The notes under the pieces were generated by a model, which had not been told where the DNA came from, did no database searches, and saw only the letters and a program-made list of their open reading frames with translations. A program made the translations under genes and the position numbers. Shown here in pieces: positions 7,652 to 15,651 of a stretch of 64,000 bases of DNA (position 1 is its first letter; every line of letters starts with the position of its first letter). Origin of the DNA: JAAURB01 sp049649525 (lineage in GTDB: Bacteria; Cyanobacteriota; Cyanobacteriia; Cyanobacteriales; Microcoleaceae); NCBI GenBank assembly GCA_049649525.1, contig JBARZE010000064.1, forward strand, positions 1-64,000. Direction: 5' to 3'.

Positions 7652-9081
7652 TTACTCAACGTTATACTCCCCCGACTTGTACTTTAGAAATAACAGCCAA
7701 ACAACCCTGGTTCTCACGACTGCGTGGCGAGTCTGTACCGGAGGATATTCAGTTTCAGCTTAGCTTTGATGATCCTCGATTACCCAAAGAAGAGTATATT
7801 AGTCTCAACGGCGATCGCCATCAACTGCAGAATCTACATCAAGCAGTACATCATTACGTTCAGCAATTTCTCAAAACCCCGGTTCGACACAATGCTATTT
7901 TTCAAATTTCTCCCTCAACTGCAGATAGCGAGATCCACTTAAAATCCGATGGAGTATTGTATCATCATCTATTTTTGGGTTCCTTAGCGCCTCCATCGAC
8001 TCCGCCTGATATTCATCTGAGTGCTTTACAACTATTTGACTTAGATAGCGCTTTACAAGAATGTATCACAGAACTGGCTGCCGCCTCCAGCACGCCACCG
8101 CGTCGTTCTCCTATTTTACCGCTGGCACGAGCGATCTTCACTATACTTGTGAGTATTGGGGCGTTAACGGGATTAATTAAACTGATCAATACTTCCCGAG
8201 ACGAACCCACTCAATTGGTTACAACAGAAACAAATATTGCCACCACAGAAGCGTTGCCCCCGCCCAACCTGTTATCCTCTCCGACATTAGAACCTTTACC
8301 CACACCCACACCGACTCCACCTGCCCCAGAAACACTCTCTCCGGACTTACCCCCCCTCACCACTGCCCCTTTACCCATTCCCTCGCCGATTTTCCCCGAA
8401 GCTGCCAACTCTTCTACACCCACTCCTTTTCCTACCGTTCAACCCACTCAGAATGAATTTGTAATTGTTCCCCGTGAACCTGTCCCCGCTGCCTCTGCTG
8501 CTGCCCCGGTTGCGTCTGCCCCTTCAACGCCGAATATTACCCTCAACCCAGCCTCATCCGCCCCTGTCAATACTGCCCCTATCGCTGCCAACCCAATTAA
8601 CCCCATTCCGACTATCATTCAGCTACCCCCATTACAAAATCCAGGAACCCCTGTCGCCGTCAATACACCCCCAACTGAGGCTGAAATCGACAATCAACCC
8701 TCAATAGAAGAAGAACCTGTTTCTTATTTAGCCCAATTGAATAAACGTCCTCAAACGATTGCTGCGACTCGCGCTGAAGATACAACATTATTCGATCAAA
8801 TTCCTCAAGTCACAGAAGTGAGAAACTATTTTCAACAAAGTTGGTATCCACCAAAATCTTTGAACCGCACTTTACAATATAGTCTAAAACTCGATACTGA
8901 TGGTTCTCTTGAGAGTATTACTCCTATCGGACAAGCTTCTGTTAACAGATTACAACAGATTGAATTTCCCTCTGCTGAAGTCCCTTTTGTTTCCCGTCTT
9001 GAACAAGAAGAACCTGTAACAATTAGGGTAATTTTAGAACCCAGTGGACGAGTGAGAACCTTTTTAGAAATGCTGCAGTAG
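7648..9081 (+). CDS. Conserved cyanobacterial membrane-anchored protein, DUF4335-like
   Basis: 477 residues from the coupled ATG at 7648; an upstream TTG at 7630 is less likely. The layout is a globular N-terminal domain (about 1-150), one hydrophobic segment (PLARAIFTILVSIGALTGLI, about 160-180), a long Pro/Thr/Ala-rich linker (about 200-350), and a C-terminal domain with YLAQLNKRPQ, FQQSWYPP and a beta-rich end (VTIRVILEPSGRVR). The C-terminal part resembles TonB-like or DUF4335 modules. The extended Pro-rich stretch suggests a protein that spans periplasm or cell wall from an inner-membrane anchor (inference). The function is unknown. Confidence 0.65.
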   Translation: MITQRYTPPTCTLEITAKQPWFSRLRGESVPEDIQFQLSFDDPRLPKEEYISLNGDRHQLQNLHQAVHHYVQQFLKTPVRHNAIFQISPSTADSEIHLKSDGVLYHHLFLGSLAPPSTPPDIHLSALQLFDLDSALQECITELAAASSTPPRRSPILPLARAIFTILVSIGALTGLIKLINTSRDEPTQLVTTETNIATTEALPPPNLLSSPTLEPLPTPTPTPPAPETLSPDLPPLTTAPLPIPSPIFPEAANSSTPTPFPTVQPTQNEFVIVPREPVPAASAAAPVASAPSTPNITLNPASSAPVNTAPIAANPINPIPTIIQLPPLQNPGTPVAVNTPPTEAEIDNQPSIEEEPVSYLAQLNKRPQTIAATRAEDTTLFDQIPQVTEVRNYFQQSWYPPKSLNRTLQYSLKLDTDGSLESITPIGQASVNRLQQIEFPSAEVPFVSRLEQEEPVTIRVILEPSGRVRTFLEMLQ

Positions 9082-9136
9082 AGGAAGTAATGTCTGATGT
9101 GAACTCCACTGGCTGACTGACGTTAAAAGCACAATA

Positions 9137-10777
9137 TTATGCTAATCCAAAAAAAGAGGCGATCGCAGGTAAAATTTCTTGGCATTGTTTGACTAAACTC
9201 GTTACAGTTGGTAACTCTGCCAATAATCCCTTGAGAAACCGCATCGCCCCTTTTGCTTTCTGTTGCATTGCGTTATCTTTCGGTTTTTGTCCCGCTTCTG
9301 CTAAGGTTTTTACCTGTTCTAATGCTTGAACTTTATCCGCTTCACTCAATTCTGCACTATTTGAAATAGTAGTTTGCAACTGTTCCAATAATTCCTTAAT
9401 TCCAGGTTGTTCAGGTTTAGTTGAAGGGGGTAACTCATTAATACTGTTGCTGACACGACTTTTCACATTATCAATATTTAAAATTGCACCACTCGCATCA
9501 AAATTGCCCCCAACACTGCCCGCAAAATTCCCTTTAACATCTCCAGTATTAATATCTTGATTGTTATTCATGGCTTGGCTTTCTGATTTGACATCATTAA
9601 TAAAGTTAACCGTAGCATGGGATGACAATGCAGCCAGTGTAATAGCTGTAATATCTTGATTGTGCCGTACCTCTGCTTCTAATAATGCCGTTTGTTTGGC
9701 TGCTTCTAATCTCGCTTCATACACTTCTACAAATTGCCGTTCAATCTGCCCTTTATCCGTTTCCTCTGGTACTTTAATTTTAACTAAAACATCTTCTCCT
9801 CTTTTCTCGATAGACTGAATTGAATGATGATCAATTTCTGGGTGTTCTCCAATTAACTGGCGAAATGCTTGACTAAACGCATCTGTACTGATTCCATTCC
9901 TTAATAAAATCTCAACTGTATTCATAATTTGACGATAGAGTTTCTCAAAATCTCCCGGTTTAAACACTGCATCTGGATCATGAGGACGACGTTCTCGACT
10001 TCCTTTTGCATTCGGCTTTTCTAACAAAAACACATACTGACAATCAACATTTTCTAATAGAGTCGTTGAATCAATATTCCAAGCGTCTAAACACGTTCCG
10101 GTTAATCTTGCGCCCGTAAAATTAGTGCCAACACAATTCGCTTCCTTTAAATTAGCACCTTCTAAATTAGCATGACTTAAATCAGCACCATTGAGATTTG
10201 CACCTACTAAAATTGCATCTTTCAAATTTGCACCTTTTAAGAATGCACCCCGTAAGTCAGCTTCTGTAAAATCTTGACTACAGCCACTACTAGGATTGAT
10301 TAATAACTCTCTAACGATAGGTTTTTCTAAGATTGTTCCTTTTAATAAGGATAACTCTAATCCAGTGACATTTCTGAAGCTAGTATGCTTTAAAATAGCG
10401 TATCTAAAATCTGTATGGGGTAAATGGGAATTGTCAAAACAAGCATCAGTTAAGTCTTTTTTATAGAAACTTATACTACCCCAGGTAGAAAACCAAATTG
10501 CTGTTTGCTTAAACCATGAAAATTTTGGATTACCTGTTATCGCCTGTCTAGCTAAAATATAGCCTATTAACACAAGCGAATATCCTGTGATTAAAGTAAT
10601 TGTGAATCTGATCTCTGAATATTTAGGAAATATCTCTATCTCATATAAAAAACTAATTATTGTAGTAAAAATGCCAATGCTTATAATAATAAAATATTCA
10701 CCAATTATTCTAAGGAAAGTAAATGCAATCGTTACTATAAAAATAATAGCTATTAAACTCAGCCAGGTATAAACCAT
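9137..10777 (-). CDS. Membrane-anchored pentapeptide-repeat protein (3' part of an IS-split gene)
   Basis: 546 residues from ATG 10777. Three hydrophobic helices occupy about 1-80 and a pentapeptide beta-helix about 105-215 (AILKHTSF, ADLRGAFLKGANLKDAIL, GADLSHANLEGANLKEAN). A helical coiled-coil part follows (QFVEVYEARLEAAKQTALL), then a Gly/Asn-rich linker (GDVKGNFAGSVGGNF) and a helical C-terminal domain ending near the stop. The IS630 element begins 43 bp upstream. Excising the element with one TA copy joins this frame, without stops, to the ORF at 11969-12364, so the natural protein was probably about 693 residues with six helices. The ATG here has an AGGA 6 bp upstream and may still be used. 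Confidence 0.85.
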   Translation of the reverse strand: MVYTWLSLIAIIFIVTIAFTFLRIIGEYFIIISIGIFTTIISFLYEIEIFPKYSEIRFTITLITGYSLVLIGYILARQAITGNPKFSWFKQTAIWFSTWGSISFYKKDLTDACFDNSHLPHTDFRYAILKHTSFRNVTGLELSLLKGTILEKPIVRELLINPSSGCSQDFTEADLRGAFLKGANLKDAILVGANLNGADLSHANLEGANLKEANCVGTNFTGARLTGTCLDAWNIDSTTLLENVDCQYVFLLEKPNAKGSRERRPHDPDAVFKPGDFEKLYRQIMNTVEILLRNGISTDAFSQAFRQLIGEHPEIDHHSIQSIEKRGEDVLVKIKVPEETDKGQIERQFVEVYEARLEAAKQTALLEAEVRHNQDITAITLAALSSHATVNFINDVKSESQAMNNNQDINTGDVKGNFAGSVGGNFDASGAILNIDNVKSRVSNSINELPPSTKPEQPGIKELLEQLQTTISNSAELSEADKVQALEQVKTLAEAGQKPKDNAMQQKAKGAMRFLKGLLAELPTVTSLVKQCQEILPAIASFFGLA

Positions 10778-10820
10778 ACTGAATCCTAGATGATAAAATA
10801 TCAGCTCAATATTATTTATA

Positions 10821-11968
10821 TATAGCGTTTTTATTTGAGATGTAAACGACGATCAAGAAAAAAATGATAAAATGAAGGCGTTATTTAGAAGGTATTAGCT
10901 TGATGGAAAGTCAAAATATAGAAAAACAACTTCAAGAGTTGAATGAGTGGATAAAGAGTGATTTGGACTCAAGAGAATTAAAAAGAGCATTAGCAGTTAA
11001 AATGTCTTTACAAGGCTGGGCTTATAAAGCAATAGTAGAAGTGTTAAATGTCTCAAAGAGTTTCATAAGTAAGTGGAAAAAGCGTTATCAGTTGAGCGGA
11101 ATAAAAGGATTAAGGCTCTCATATAAAGGAGCAAAAAGTTATCTCACAGAACAGGAAAAACAAGAAGTGATTGATTGGCTTCAGCAACAAGAGTTTTGGG
11201 ATATATCAGAGTTAGAATGCTACTTGGTTGATCAGTATGATGTAGTATTTCAATCTCCAACTAGCTACTACAAACTTCTGGAATCAGCGCGAATTAGTTG
11301 GCAAAAAGCTCAAAAAAAGCCTTCTAAAAAAGATCCGGAAATTATTCAAAAAAGAATACAAGAAATTCAAAAAATATTAAAGAGGTTATTACCTGAAATT
11401 AGAGCGGGAGATATAGCTGTGTATGCGATTGACGAAGTTCATCTGTTAGAAGGAAATCTGATCACTCATCTGTGGGGAAATAGTAAAGAAAGACTTCACA
11501 TTCCCTTGATAAATGAGAGAAATCGTCAAACTTATTATGGCGCTTTGAATTTATTAAATCAAGAATTAATCTTAGGAAAATATGACAAGGGAGATGGAGA
11601 CTGTACAGTAGATTTTATGAAGAAGCTAATAGAAGCAAATCCTTCTCAAAAAATCATCATATTTTGGGATGGAGCCGCTTATCATAAAGGGAAAAAAATG
11701 CGAGAGTTTTTAAAGGAAGTTAATACAGGTTTAACTGAAAACAATTGGAAAATCACCTGTTATCTATTAGCACCTTATGCTCCCGAAGAAAATCCCATTG
11801 AAGCGGTCTGGCTACAACTCAAAAATCTACTCAGAAGATGTTATAGATTTTGTAAAAACTTTTCAATTATTAAGCGTTTATTTGAGATGCTAGCTCGTCA
11901 CAAGTTATTCAATTTTCCTAATCTGAAAAACTATGATGCTTTTTCATGTCTCATTTAAAAATGCTATA
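10821..11968 (+). mobile_element. IS630-family insertion sequence
   Basis: The element is about 1.15 kb with one intact transposase. Imperfect terminal inverted repeats are seen: TATAGCGTTTTTATTTGAGA at the left, and TATAGCATTTTTAAATGAGA read inward from the right end at 11968. TA dinucleotides flank both ends, as expected for IS630/Tc1 elements. With TA (10821-10822 and 11967-11968) as the target duplication, the element proper is 10823-11966. Because TA is repeated at the junction, the exact end is uncertain by 2 bp. It lies inside a pentapeptide-protein gene. Confidence 0.88.
10903..11958 (+). CDS. IS630-family transposase
   Basis: 351 residues from ATG 10903; a TTG just before it could add one codon. 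It has an N-terminal helix-turn-helix (WAYKAIVEVLNVSKSFISKWKKRY, residues about 40-65) and a DDE catalytic core: the first Asp in AVYAIDEVHL, the second in IIFWDGAAYHKG, and the Glu in APYAPEENPIEAVW. All three catalytic residues are present and there is no frameshift, so the enzyme may be active. The stop codon lies within the right inverted repeat. Confidence 0.93.
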   Translation: MESQNIEKQLQELNEWIKSDLDSRELKRALAVKMSLQGWAYKAIVEVLNVSKSFISKWKKRYQLSGIKGLRLSYKGAKSYLTEQEKQEVIDWLQQQEFWDISELECYLVDQYDVVFQSPTSYYKLLESARISWQKAQKKPSKKDPEIIQKRIQEIQKILKRLLPEIRAGDIAVYAIDEVHLLEGNLITHLWGNSKERLHIPLINERNRQTYYGALNLLNQELILGKYDKGDGDCTVDFMKKLIEANPSQKIIIFWDGAAYHKGKKMREFLKEVNTGLTENNWKITCYLLAPYAPEENPIEAVWLQLKNLLRRCYRFCKNFSIIKRLFEMLARHKLFNFPNLKNYDAFSCLI

Positions 11969-12364
11969 TTGTTTATCTAAGTTATTAAAAAAAATATGAT
12001 TTAAAGCAAAAAATACCTCAATAAACTCTCCTATCATAAGAACAAAAAAAATCAAAAATAGAATTTTTATACTGAAGTAGTTTTTTACAGTTAAATATAT
12101 ATTATAACTATACAATAGTATAGATATTAAAATAAAAAATAAGTAGTTATTTTGCCTGACAAAAGCAAATCCAAGATAACTACCTGAAAGAGCTGGTAAA
12201 GCTGCTAATAGTAAGGAAGCTAGTATAACAAAAATACTTATAGTAATTTTATTTAAAGTCTTTTTTCCGGAATGAACGTTTTGTAAGTTTTTACCAACCC
12301 ATGAATTTTTTTCTTGGCATAAGCTATGTAAGTATCTGTAGCTTTTACCTTTTTTCATCTTCAA
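11951..12364 (-). pseudogene. 5' fragment of the IS630-split membrane pentapeptide protein gene
   Basis: The present ORF encodes 137 residues, but its last five codons and stop (YSIFK, positions 11951-11968) come from the inverted repeat of the insertion sequence. The native part has a basic start (MKMKKGKSYRYLHSLC), a short pentapeptide-like stretch (GKNLQNVHS) and three hydrophobic helices. Joining base 11969 to base 10822 continues the frame through 15 codons into the pentapeptide protein that starts at 10777. Whether the truncated product is still made is unknown. The upstream gene ends 8 bp before this start, so the two were probably co-transcribed. Confidence 0.75.
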
Positions 12365-12371
12365 TTATTAA

Positions 12372-12725
12372 CTAGTCAGTTGGAGAACAACAAGGACATA
12401 TAGCATATTTGGGTGCACAAACGAGATCAAGCATTTCTATAGTTGCAGAACTTTTTGGAAGAACTTTTTCTCCTTGTCTCCCTACAAACTTTTTCGGTGT
12501 CTCTGAACAAAAAGCAGTACTGAATACTCGCTCTCCACCGATTTCATACTCAAATGGTATATTTTTTCCAATACTACAAGTATCTAAGTAGACTCTTTCT
12601 TTTGTCTCAGAAGAAATACCTAAATCTTCCATACAATCTTCCTGAGCAAATGCAGTTTGAGGTAAAACAATCAAACTCAGACAAATTGCAAGCAGCACAA
12701 AAATTGCTGTCAGCTTCTTTCTCAT
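12372..12725 (-). CDS. Small secreted Cys-rich protein of unknown function
   Basis: 117 residues. A classical signal peptide is clear: MRKK, a hydrophobic core LTAIFVLLAICLSLIVL and cleavage after TAFA before QEDC. The mature part of about 90 residues has seven cysteines, including a C-terminal cluster VCAPKYAICPCC. An odd number would leave one Cys free or for an intermolecular bond or ligand. No family was recognised. It lies 7 bp upstream of the truncated membrane-protein ORF on the same strand and probably shares its transcript. Confidence 0.65.
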   Translation of the reverse strand: MRKKLTAIFVLLAICLSLIVLPQTAFAQEDCMEDLGISSETKERVYLDTCSIGKNIPFEYEIGGERVFSTAFCSETPKKFVGRQGEKVLPKSSATIEMLDLVCAPKYAICPCCSPTD

Positions 12726-12802
12726 GATAACTTCCCCCTATGTATCACCATTAAACAGGCTTATACATAATTTTATCATCGTCATTTGAAATGTCAAAAA
12801 GG

Positions 12803-14110
12803 CTACTGATTACTTTCTGCCATTAAAACATCAATAAACTGTCGCGCTGTCCGCCCAGATCGTCCGTTATGACGAGTTGCCCATTGTAACGCAAGAAATT
12901 CTAATTCTTCTGAGGATAAATCAATTTCTGCTTGATCGGCTAAATGATGAATAATTTTAAGATAAGTGTTTTGATCGGCGGGTTCAAAGGTTAACGTAAT
13001 CCCAAAACGGTCGCTAAATGAGAGTTTTTCTTGAACTGTATCCCAAACATGAACTTCATCATGATCTTTAGGGCGGGGTCGATCTTCAAAAAATTCTCGC
13101 ACTAAATGGCGACGGTTAGAAGTGGCATACACCACAACATTAGCCGGACGGGCGGTAATATTACCTTCTAATACCACTTTTAATGCTTTAAAGGTTTCGT
13201 CATCTTCTTCAAACGACAAATCATCAACAAAGATAATAAATTTTTGCGGTACATTTCGCAACTGGTCTACGACCTGAGTTAAATCTTTTAAATCTCCTTT
13301 GGCGACTTCAATAATGCGTAAACCGCGATCGCCATATTGATGCAATAACGCCTTAACCAGAGAAGACTTACCAGAACCGCGACTACCATACAATAATACA
13401 TTTTGGGCTGGATATCCAGCCAGTAAGGCGGCTGTATTTTGTAATAAGGTTTGTCGTTGAGACTCATATCCGACTAATTGATTCAGGTCAATTGGGTCAG
13501 GATGGGATACAATAGCTAAATCTTGATTTTGCCAACGAAATGCCCGCGCGGTTGCGAAAATGCCTACACCGTATTGATGGTAGTAAGCGGCCAAAGGTTC
13601 CACGGCATCAGCCCACTGTTCTAAAGTGGTGAGTTGAGTCCCCACAGAGGGTTCAGTTTCACCCAACTCAGCCGGCCCCCTTTGCCAAATCACAGGCGGT
13701 TTTGCCAATGGCGCAACCTGTTTAATCCAGAGGCTAATTTGTTCGGCACTACAGTTATAGACCATTTGTAACTGTTCTAGATCGTGTCGGGCAGCGGCTA
13801 TTAGGCAGGAGGGCAGATCATTCCAGGGTGTTTGTTGAGCTTGTTGCGTAAAGGGGTTTTCTACCCGTAAAATTTGAGTTATCAAATAATCTTGCCAGCA
13901 ATGACCGTCAGCGGCTTGTAACCTAAACCAACAGCCATAGGCTTGAAGACAGTCAAAATTGTTGGTTTCACTTTGTTCAATTGCTTGCAGTAAGTTTAGG
14001 AATGCAGCTCCCATCTCGGCCTCGAATACTGATTGATACAACAGCAATGAAGCAATTTGACGTTGCAGAGATCGAACTTTTGAGATGACTTGGGAGTTAA
14101 TAGAAGACAT
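12803..14110 (-). CDS. AAA+-type ATP-binding protein, DUF815 family
   Basis: 435 residues. The helical N-terminal half is not recognised. The ATPase part starts near residue 205 with LNQLVGYE, then Walker A (LLYGSRGSGKSS), Walker B (FIIFVDDLSFE) and the sensor segment VVVYATSNRRHLV, followed by FSDRFGITLTF and a C-terminal lid (NGRSGRTARQFIDVL). These are hallmarks of DUF815/AAA_3-like ATPases. The cellular role is unknown. The gene is preceded by a non-coding region and is probably monocistronic. Confidence 0.85.
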   Translation of the reverse strand: MSSINSQVISKVRSLQRQIASLLLYQSVFEAEMGAAFLNLLQAIEQSETNNFDCLQAYGCWFRLQAADGHCWQDYLITQILRVENPFTQQAQQTPWNDLPSCLIAAARHDLEQLQMVYNCSAEQISLWIKQVAPLAKPPVIWQRGPAELGETEPSVGTQLTTLEQWADAVEPLAAYYHQYGVGIFATARAFRWQNQDLAIVSHPDPIDLNQLVGYESQRQTLLQNTAALLAGYPAQNVLLYGSRGSGKSSLVKALLHQYGDRGLRIIEVAKGDLKDLTQVVDQLRNVPQKFIIFVDDLSFEEDDETFKALKVVLEGNITARPANVVVYATSNRRHLVREFFEDRPRPKDHDEVHVWDTVQEKLSFSDRFGITLTFEPADQNTYLKIIHHLADQAEIDLSSEELEFLALQWATRHNGRSGRTARQFIDVLMAESNQ

Positions 14111-14481
14111 TCTAATAGTTAAAATTTTAAAGTTGTAAAAGCAAAGGAGGAAACCAGTTAAATCAGGATTTATTATAAAGGATTTCTATGATAAACGTTG
14201 CTCATGGCGGGGATGTTCTTAATGATTGACTGACTTGCATAAATGAGTGATTCACCCCATCGCAATTATTCAGCTTGGTGATCTCAGTATCCTGTGGAAT
14301 TAAGAACTTTTCTATATTCTGCCCAATACTCGATTATTCTCTAGAAAAATATTCAAAATTTACGAATTTTTGTTTCAAGAAAATATCAAGTTTTGATAAA
14401 TATTCCCGACATGAATCCCTCTAAAATTATAATCGGTTGTATAACTTTAGTGTTCATAATTGGGTTGAGGAGAATAATCAG
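14111..14481. other. Intergenic region between divergent genes
   Basis: About 370 bp with no gene or notable repeat. It must hold the promoters of the DUF815 gene (leftward) and the TMEM14 gene (rightward). An open frame from TTG 14437 enters the TMEM14 gene but has no support as its start. Confidence 0.4.
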
Positions 14482-14799
14482 ATGACTCTAGGTATTGTTG
14501 CTGCGATCGCTTATGGAATGCTCGCTATAATTGGGGGAATTATGGGATATCAAAAAGCCCAAAGCAAAGTTTCCTTAATTTCTGGCGGCGCGAGTGGATT
14601 ATTACTGATCTTAGGTGGAATTTTAGCCCTTTATGGGATTGATGCTGGATTGATTTTAGCGGCTTTAATTTGCGGTGTATTGGTGGTTGTATTTAGTATC
14701 CGGTTGGCTAAAACAAAAAAAATGATGCCCGCTGGATTGATGATTGTGATGGGGTTAATTGCTTTAGGTATGATTGGATCTCAGTTAGGGATTATCTAA
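14482..14799 (+). CDS. TMEM14 family small membrane protein
   Basis: 105 residues from the ATG at 14482, which has GAGGAG 9 bp upstream; the TTG at 14437 that extends the frame has no ribosome-binding site. Four hydrophobic helices rich in Gly and Ala (IVAAIAYGMLAIIGGIMGY, SGLLLILGGILALYGI, LILAALICGVLVVVFSIRL, PAGLMIVMGLIALGMIG) match the TMEM14/Tmemb_14 fold. Plant chloroplast relatives (FAX proteins) export fatty acids; the bacterial substrate is not established. Confidence 0.82.
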   Translation: MTLGIVAAIAYGMLAIIGGIMGYQKAQSKVSLISGGASGLLLILGGILALYGIDAGLILAALICGVLVVVFSIRLAKTKKMMPAGLMIVMGLIALGMIGSQLGII

Positions 14800-14874
14800 A
14801 GCGCGTTAACTGAGAAAGGCACAATTTTAGTTAGAAGTAGTAGTCTATATCAATACTGTTGGCTGAGTGAATTC

Positions 14875-15246
14875 TTAAGGTGAAGTGAATTTTACCAAAA
14901 TGGCATCACAATATCCCATCAATTTTCCGATTCGAGCCAGAATTTGTATTTGTCGAGTTTGTGCTGTTGTGCTTTGACGAGCTGCTTTCAAAAACCGTAA
15001 ATCAATGGTCAGCAATCGCATCTGTTTATGAATTTCTGTTAGATAAGACTGCCAGATAGGCGAAACAGAGGCTGCCATTGCTTCAGGATTGACAGTCATG
15101 ATTTGCTGCTCAAAAAATATCTCGATCTCATGCCATTGTGACTGCAAGACGGGGTAAGCAACATGCTCGGATTCTAAATCTGTTTGTAGCCGTTTTAGAC
15201 TTTCCTGAAACTGTAGGATGATCTGAAAATTAAAATCGGTTAACAT
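14875..15246 (-). CDS. PatD-like protein (heterocyst frequency control family)
   Basis: 123 residues from ATG 15246; a TTG at 15315 gives a longer frame whose extension looks non-coding. The protein is helical and soluble. Its C-terminal signature LLTIDLRFLKAARQ ... TRQIQILARIGKLMGYCDAIL is the part recognised as the PatD family. In Anabaena PatD influences heterocyst frequency through FtsZ. The family also occurs in cyanobacteria without heterocysts, so the name does not prove heterocyst formation here. No SD sequence is evident. The assignment is from memory of the motif. Confidence 0.62.
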   Translation of the reverse strand: MLTDFNFQIILQFQESLKRLQTDLESEHVAYPVLQSQWHEIEIFFEQQIMTVNPEAMAASVSPIWQSYLTEIHKQMRLLTIDLRFLKAARQSTTAQTRQIQILARIGKLMGYCDAILVKFTSP

Positions 15247-15651
15247 AATATTATCAGATATGTATATACTGTAGAGATTAAGTAAAGTGACGAGCTTGAA
15301 AATCTTAAATTTCAATAGAATCTGGTAGCAAAAGTGACAAGATTTAAGTCTGGTCTCATCATCGCACTCAGATTCACAGTATCAGTTTAGCGTTTTATAC
15401 AGACATGATGGAATAGAGGTATCAAACCCAGATCCATCAATGGATATCTGCTTACAAAATAGAGCTATCCTTAAACCTGTTATTAATCAAGACTAAATAT
15501 CAGATTAAAAATGACGATAGTCTTTGAATAAGTTGAATTTAGGGTAGCGGTGAATGAAAAATTGTGCCGAACCCGTTAATTTGTCTTATTCAAAACTTCT
15601 CTATCTATTAAGAGAAGATTCAAATCTCTTATCTGCAACTTCTAGATCTAA
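15247..15651. other. Intergenic region between divergent genes
   Basis: About 400 bp upstream of the (p)ppGpp enzyme gene with no gene, repeat or clear hairpin. It presumably contains the promoters of both flanking genes. Confidence 0.4.

Noticed and set aside
8211..8423. Minus-strand ORF inside the DUF4335-like gene
   Set aside because: It is a Gly/Val-rich antisense of the Pro/Thr-rich linker codons, with no independent support.
10821..11968. Alternative IS ends starting at GC instead of TAGC
   Set aside because: TA is repeated at the junctions so it cannot be excluded outright, but that choice would leave an extra TA and a stop in the joined reading frame; the TA-TAGC choice restores a long frame and was preferred.
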